Part shown: positions 6,668 through 8,527 of the stretch, in pieces
Layout: every line of letters starts with the position of its first letter
Numbering within the stretch: position 1 is the first letter of the stretch
NCBI GenBank assembly: GCA_016928375.1
Contig: JAFGKX010000068.1
Coordinates: 1-8,527, forward strand
Direction of reading: 5' to 3'
DNA length: 8,527 nt
From: Candidatus Omnitrophota bacterium
GTDB taxonomy: Bacteria > Omnitrophota > Gorgyraeia > JABMRG01 > JAFGKX01
Made by a program: the position numbers and the translations under genes
Notes under the pieces: model-generated
What the model saw: only the letters and a program-made list of their open reading frames with translations
Told to the model about the DNA's origin: nothing
Databases searched by the model: none

Positions 6668-7915
6668 ATGGATATAGAAGAACTTAAAACAAAAAAGGCT
6701 GCGGAGTTGAGTAAACTCGCCAAGGACCTTAAAGTTAACGGTATGGCGGGGCTTAAGAAAGAGGAACTTATATTTAGAATATTGCAGGCGCAGACGGAAA
6801 AAAACGGCAATATTTACGGAGAGGGCGTGCTCGAGGTGCTGCCGGACGGCTTTGGATTTTTGCGTTCGCCTAATTATAATTACCTGCCATGCCCCGACGA
6901 TATTTATGTATCGCCGAGCCAGATAAAAAGGTTCGGGTTGAGGACCGGGGATACCGTGAGCGGGCAGGTAAGGCCGCCAAAAGAAGGCGAAAGGTATTTT
7001 GCGCTGCTTAAGGTTGAGGCGGTAAATTATGACAATCCGGAAAAATCAAAAGATAAGATATTTTTTGATAACCTTACGCCTCTATATCCGCATGAAAGGT
7101 TTAAGCTGGAGCATGATTCGCAGGAGACATCAACCAGGATAATGGATCTATTGACGCCCATAGGAAAAGGTCAGCGCGGTATGATAGTGGCTGCTCCCTA
7201 CAGCGGAAAAACCATAATACTGCAGAAAATAGCGAACAGCATAAAACTGAATTACCCGGAGACCATTCTTATGGTGCTTCTTATAGATGAACGCCCGGAG
7301 GAAGTCACGGATATGAAACGCTCCGTAAAAGGAGAGGTTGTCAGTTCGACTTTCGATGAGCCTGCTCAGCGCCACGTTCAGGTGGCGGAGGTAGTCCTGG
7401 AAAAGGCAAAAAGGCTTGTTGAAAGCAAAAAAGATGTCGTTGTGCTTTTAGACAGCATAACCCGTTTAGCCAGGGCATACAACGCGGTTGTTCCGCACAG
7501 CGGCAAGATATTATCCGGCGGCGTCGATTCCAATGCGCTGCATAAGCCGAAAAGGTTTTTCGGTTCCGCGAGAAAAGTCGAAGAAGGCGGCTCACTGACG
7601 ATAATCGCTACGGCATTGATAGATACCGGAAGCCGCATGGATGAAGTAATATTCGAGGAATTCAAAGGCACCGGCAACATGGAGCTTCAGTTAGATAGAA
7701 CGCTTTTCCAGAAACGTATATACCCGGCGATCGACATAAAAAGATCCAATACAAGAAAGGAGGAGCTGCTTATCGGCGAAGAAGAGCTGAAAAAGATATG
7801 GCTTATGCGCAAAGTGCTAAATGAACTTAACACGGATGAGGCCATGCAGCTTTTGATAGAGAAATTAAAAAAGACAAAAAATAATACCGAATTTTTAATG
7901 AGTATAAACCAGTAA
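6668..7915 (+). CDS. rho: Transcription termination factor Rho
   Basis: Rho is a hexameric RNA-dependent ATPase and helicase that ends transcription of untranslated RNA. The 415 residues match the compact form (E. coli has 419). An N-terminal SAP-like helical domain (about 1-42) precedes the cold-shock-like primary RNA-binding domain (about 48-122: DGFGFLRSPNYN, PDDIYVSPSQI). The RecA-type core follows: P-loop APYSGKT with Lys181, catalytic Glu208 in DERPEE, Walker B Asp262 in LLDSITRLARAYN, the Q-loop GKILSGGVDSNAL, the R-loop EEFKGTGNMEL (Lys333), and arginine finger Arg363 in RSNTRKEELL. No long insertion or prion-like linker is present. The P-loop has Tyr178 where E. coli has Lys181. The start has a strong AAGGGGG (6653-6659) eight bases upstream, in the 17-base gap after coaE. 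No leader that could allow autoregulation is seen. Confidence 0.97.
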   Translation: MDIEELKTKKAAELSKLAKDLKVNGMAGLKKEELIFRILQAQTEKNGNIYGEGVLEVLPDGFGFLRSPNYNYLPCPDDIYVSPSQIKRFGLRTGDTVSGQVRPPKEGERYFALLKVEAVNYDNPEKSKDKIFFDNLTPLYPHERFKLEHDSQETSTRIMDLLTPIGKGQRGMIVAAPYSGKTIILQKIANSIKLNYPETILMVLLIDERPEEVTDMKRSVKGEVVSSTFDEPAQRHVQVAEVVLEKAKRLVESKKDVVVLLDSITRLARAYNAVVPHSGKILSGGVDSNALHKPKRFFGSARKVEEGGSLTIIATALIDTGSRMDEVIFEEFKGTGNMELQLDRTLFQKRIYPAIDIKRSNTRKEELLIGEEELKKIWLMRKVLNELNTDEAMQLLIEKLKKTKNNTEFLMSINQ

Positions 7916-7950
7916 TAAACAGTACGTATCAGATAGAAAGGGAAACGAAA

Positions 7951-8148
7951 ATGAAAGACAAAGTGCATCCGGTTTACAAAGAAACCACGATAACATGCGC
8001 GTGCGGTGAGGTTGTGCATACGCGCTCCACAAAGCAGAACCTTAAGGTGGAAATCTGCTCGAAGTGCCACCCGTTTTTTACGGGCAAACAAAAACTCCTC
8101 GATTCAGCAGGTATGGTCGACAAATTCAAGAAAAGATATAAAAAATAA
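7951..8148 (+). CDS. rpmE: 50S ribosomal protein L31, zinc-binding type
   Basis: The 65-residue protein begins MKDKVHPVY, the hallmark start of bL31, and contains the four zinc-ligand cysteines Cys16, Cys18, Cys36 and Cys39 (CACG and CSKCHPF), so it is the C+ form rather than the cysteine-free paralogue. The C-terminus FTGKQKLLDSAGMVDKFKKRY is typical. bL31 bridges the 50S and 30S subunits at the central protuberance. AAAGGGAAA lies about 7-15 bases before the ATG as a plausible Shine-Dalgarno. It is 35 bases after rho, an order seen in several bacterial groups, and closes the operon. No stem followed by a T run marks a terminator after it; the inverted-repeat element starts five bases after the stop. 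Confidence 0.95.
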   Translation: MKDKVHPVYKETTITCACGEVVHTRSTKQNLKVEICSKCHPFFTGKQKLLDSAGMVDKFKKRYKK

Positions 8149-8152
8149 TGAA

Positions 8153-8323
8153 AGATTTTGTGTGTCGGCCTCCGCTTGTCGCTTGCTCAGGGAATTGTTC
8201 GCTTACGGCGAACGGCGCCCTTCGCTGCACTGTGTCAAAAATTGCCTGCCGGCAGGCAGGCTCCCTTATCGTCAATAAGGAAGTCGCAATTTTATGTCGC
8301 TTCGGCCTGGACACACAAAATCT
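8153..8323. repeat. Inverted-repeat element, MITE- or REP/BIME-like
   Basis: This 171-base stretch has perfect 14-bp ends in inverted orientation: AGATTTTGTGTGTC at 8153-8166 and its reverse complement at 8310-8323. A further GGCC can pair just inside (8167-8170 with 8304-8307), leaving a two-base bulge. Inside are a perfect stem GTTCGC/GCGAAC with a five-base loop (8197-8213), the palindrome GCCTGCCGGCAGGC (8244-8257), a stem CCTTAT/ATAAGG (8264-8280), and an enclosing AAAATTGC/GCAATTTT pair (8238-8245 with 8286-8293). It is visibly richer in G+C than the flanks. Small open frames cross it on both strands but none has a ribosome site or recognisable protein. No target-site duplication is evident. 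A non-autonomous mobile element, a dispersed extragenic palindrome or a structured RNA would all fit. It lacks the T run of an intrinsic terminator. Confidence 0.6.
8244..8257. repeat. GCCTGCCGGCAGGC palindrome core
   Basis: This is a perfect 14-bp palindrome, continued by a further AGGC copy at 8258 onward that makes a slipped half-repeat. Very similar CCTGCCGGCAGGCAGG words recur in intergenic DNA and gene ends of many candidate-phylum metagenome bins, where translation yields peptides such as PAGRQ or CRQAG; that recollection is from memory. Only one copy is in this window, so its dispersal cannot be shown here. Confidence 0.6.
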
Positions 8324-8338
8324 GTACAATGGCTTTGC

Positions 8339-8367
8339 TTAAAAAGTTAGCAGGAGCGTACTATACA
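8339..8367 (+). promoter_or_regulatory. Weak candidate promoter for the last gene
   Basis: TTAAAA (8339-8344) and TATACA (8362-8367) are separated by 17 bases, each matching four of six consensus positions. The position, between the repeat element and the Shine-Dalgarno at 8397, suits a promoter for the gene at 8411. The stretch is AT-rich, so a chance match is quite possible. Confidence 0.3.
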
Positions 8368-8396
8368 ACTGCACCATTAATAAAGAGTTATAAAAA

Positions 8397-8404
8397 AAGG
8401 AGGA
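8397..8404 (+). promoter_or_regulatory. Strong Shine-Dalgarno fixing the start at 8411
   Basis: AAGGAGGA lies six bases before ATG 8411. It is the best ribosome-binding site in the window; most other genes here have weak or no such site. It decides that the short frame running off the right end is a real gene. Confidence 0.75.
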
Positions 8405-8410
8405 TGAATA

Positions 8411-8527
8411 ATGTTTTTACGAATATTTAATTCAAATTTTTTTGTAGGGCTGGCTACAATTTTGACTGGCATAGTTATTATTTCTGTTTATTACTTACAA
8501 AAAGAACAACAAAAAAAAGATGCCGCA
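8411..8527 (+). CDS. Partial membrane-anchored protein of unknown function
   Basis: Only the first 39 codons are in the window, and the frame is open to its end. The N-terminus MFLRIFNSNFFVGLATILTG continues into a hydrophobic run up to about residue 28, then a Lys/Gln-rich stretch (QKEQQKKDAA). This indicates an uncleaved N-terminal membrane helix followed by a polar, probably helical region, with no visible signal-peptidase site. The family is not recognised. Translation is supported by the strong AAGGAGGA upstream. The gene is separated from rpmE by the repeat element and is more AT-rich than the rpmE operon, so it probably belongs to a different transcription unit. Its position after a likely mobile repeat makes recent acquisition possible but unproven. 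Confidence 0.6.
   Translation, partial: MFLRIFNSNFFVGLATILTGIVIISVYYLQKEQQKKDAA

Noticed and set aside
8149..8323. Intrinsic terminator for the rpmE operon
   Set aside because: Several stems are present but none is followed by a T run, so intrinsic termination on the + strand is not supported.
8006..8430. Several open frames on both strands after rpmE (8006-8278, 8148-8342, 8158-8430, 8126-8329)
   Set aside because: They are created by the palindromic repeat element, have no ribosome sites, overlap one another or rpmE, and yield low-complexity peptides such as CRQAG typical of translated repeats.
1..8527. CRISPR array, tRNA, rRNA, insertion-sequence transposase or prophage genes
   Set aside because: I saw no regularly spaced repeats, cloverleaf, rRNA motifs, transposase or phage proteins in the window.

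Overview
The window is 8.5 kb of moderately AT-rich bacterial DNA, densely packed and with every gene on the + strand. Isoleucine is very often encoded by ATA and arginine by AGG/AGA. The gene set and a CCTGCCGGCAGG palindrome repeat recall uncultured Omnitrophota or similar candidate-phylum metagenome bins. That placement is inferred from memory of such genomes and was not computed. A signal-peptide and HAMP envelope set points to a diderm-like or at least complex-envelope cell.

Left part (1-3354): an envelope and cytoskeleton cluster. A near-consensus sigma70-type promoter (8-36) precedes a bactofilin fused to a C-terminal helix-turn-helix of the excisionase type (92-628). Next come a tail-anchored protein with the same kind of HTH plus one membrane helix (650-958), an exported TPR/double-PDZ protein (959-1921), and a two-helix membrane protein with a HAMP domain and coiled coil but no output domain (1944-2525). 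A second near-consensus promoter (2530-2558) sits immediately before an exported TPR protein (2572-3354), leaving almost no 5' leader.

Middle and right part (3392-8148): a housekeeping operon of polA (DNA polymerase I), coaE (last step of CoA synthesis), rho (termination factor) and rpmE (ribosomal protein L31, zinc-binding form). A -10 box lies 12 bases before polA, again implying a very short leader. All four proteins look complete. PolA carries Glu instead of Asp in the Exo II motif, and Rho carries Tyr at an unusual place in its P-loop.

Right end (8149-8527): after rpmE comes a non-coding, G+C-richer stretch bounded by a perfect 14-bp inverted repeat (8153-8166 / 8310-8323). It contains at least three smaller palindromes and resembles a MITE or a REP/BIME-type repeat. 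After it, a strong Shine-Dalgarno starts a membrane-anchored protein of unknown function that runs off the window.

The most intriguing part is the pair of related HTH modules, one on a cytoskeletal polymer and the other on a membrane tail anchor, encoded next to periplasmic scaffold proteins. A membrane-cytoskeleton coupling complex is a reasonable hypothesis, unproven from sequence alone.
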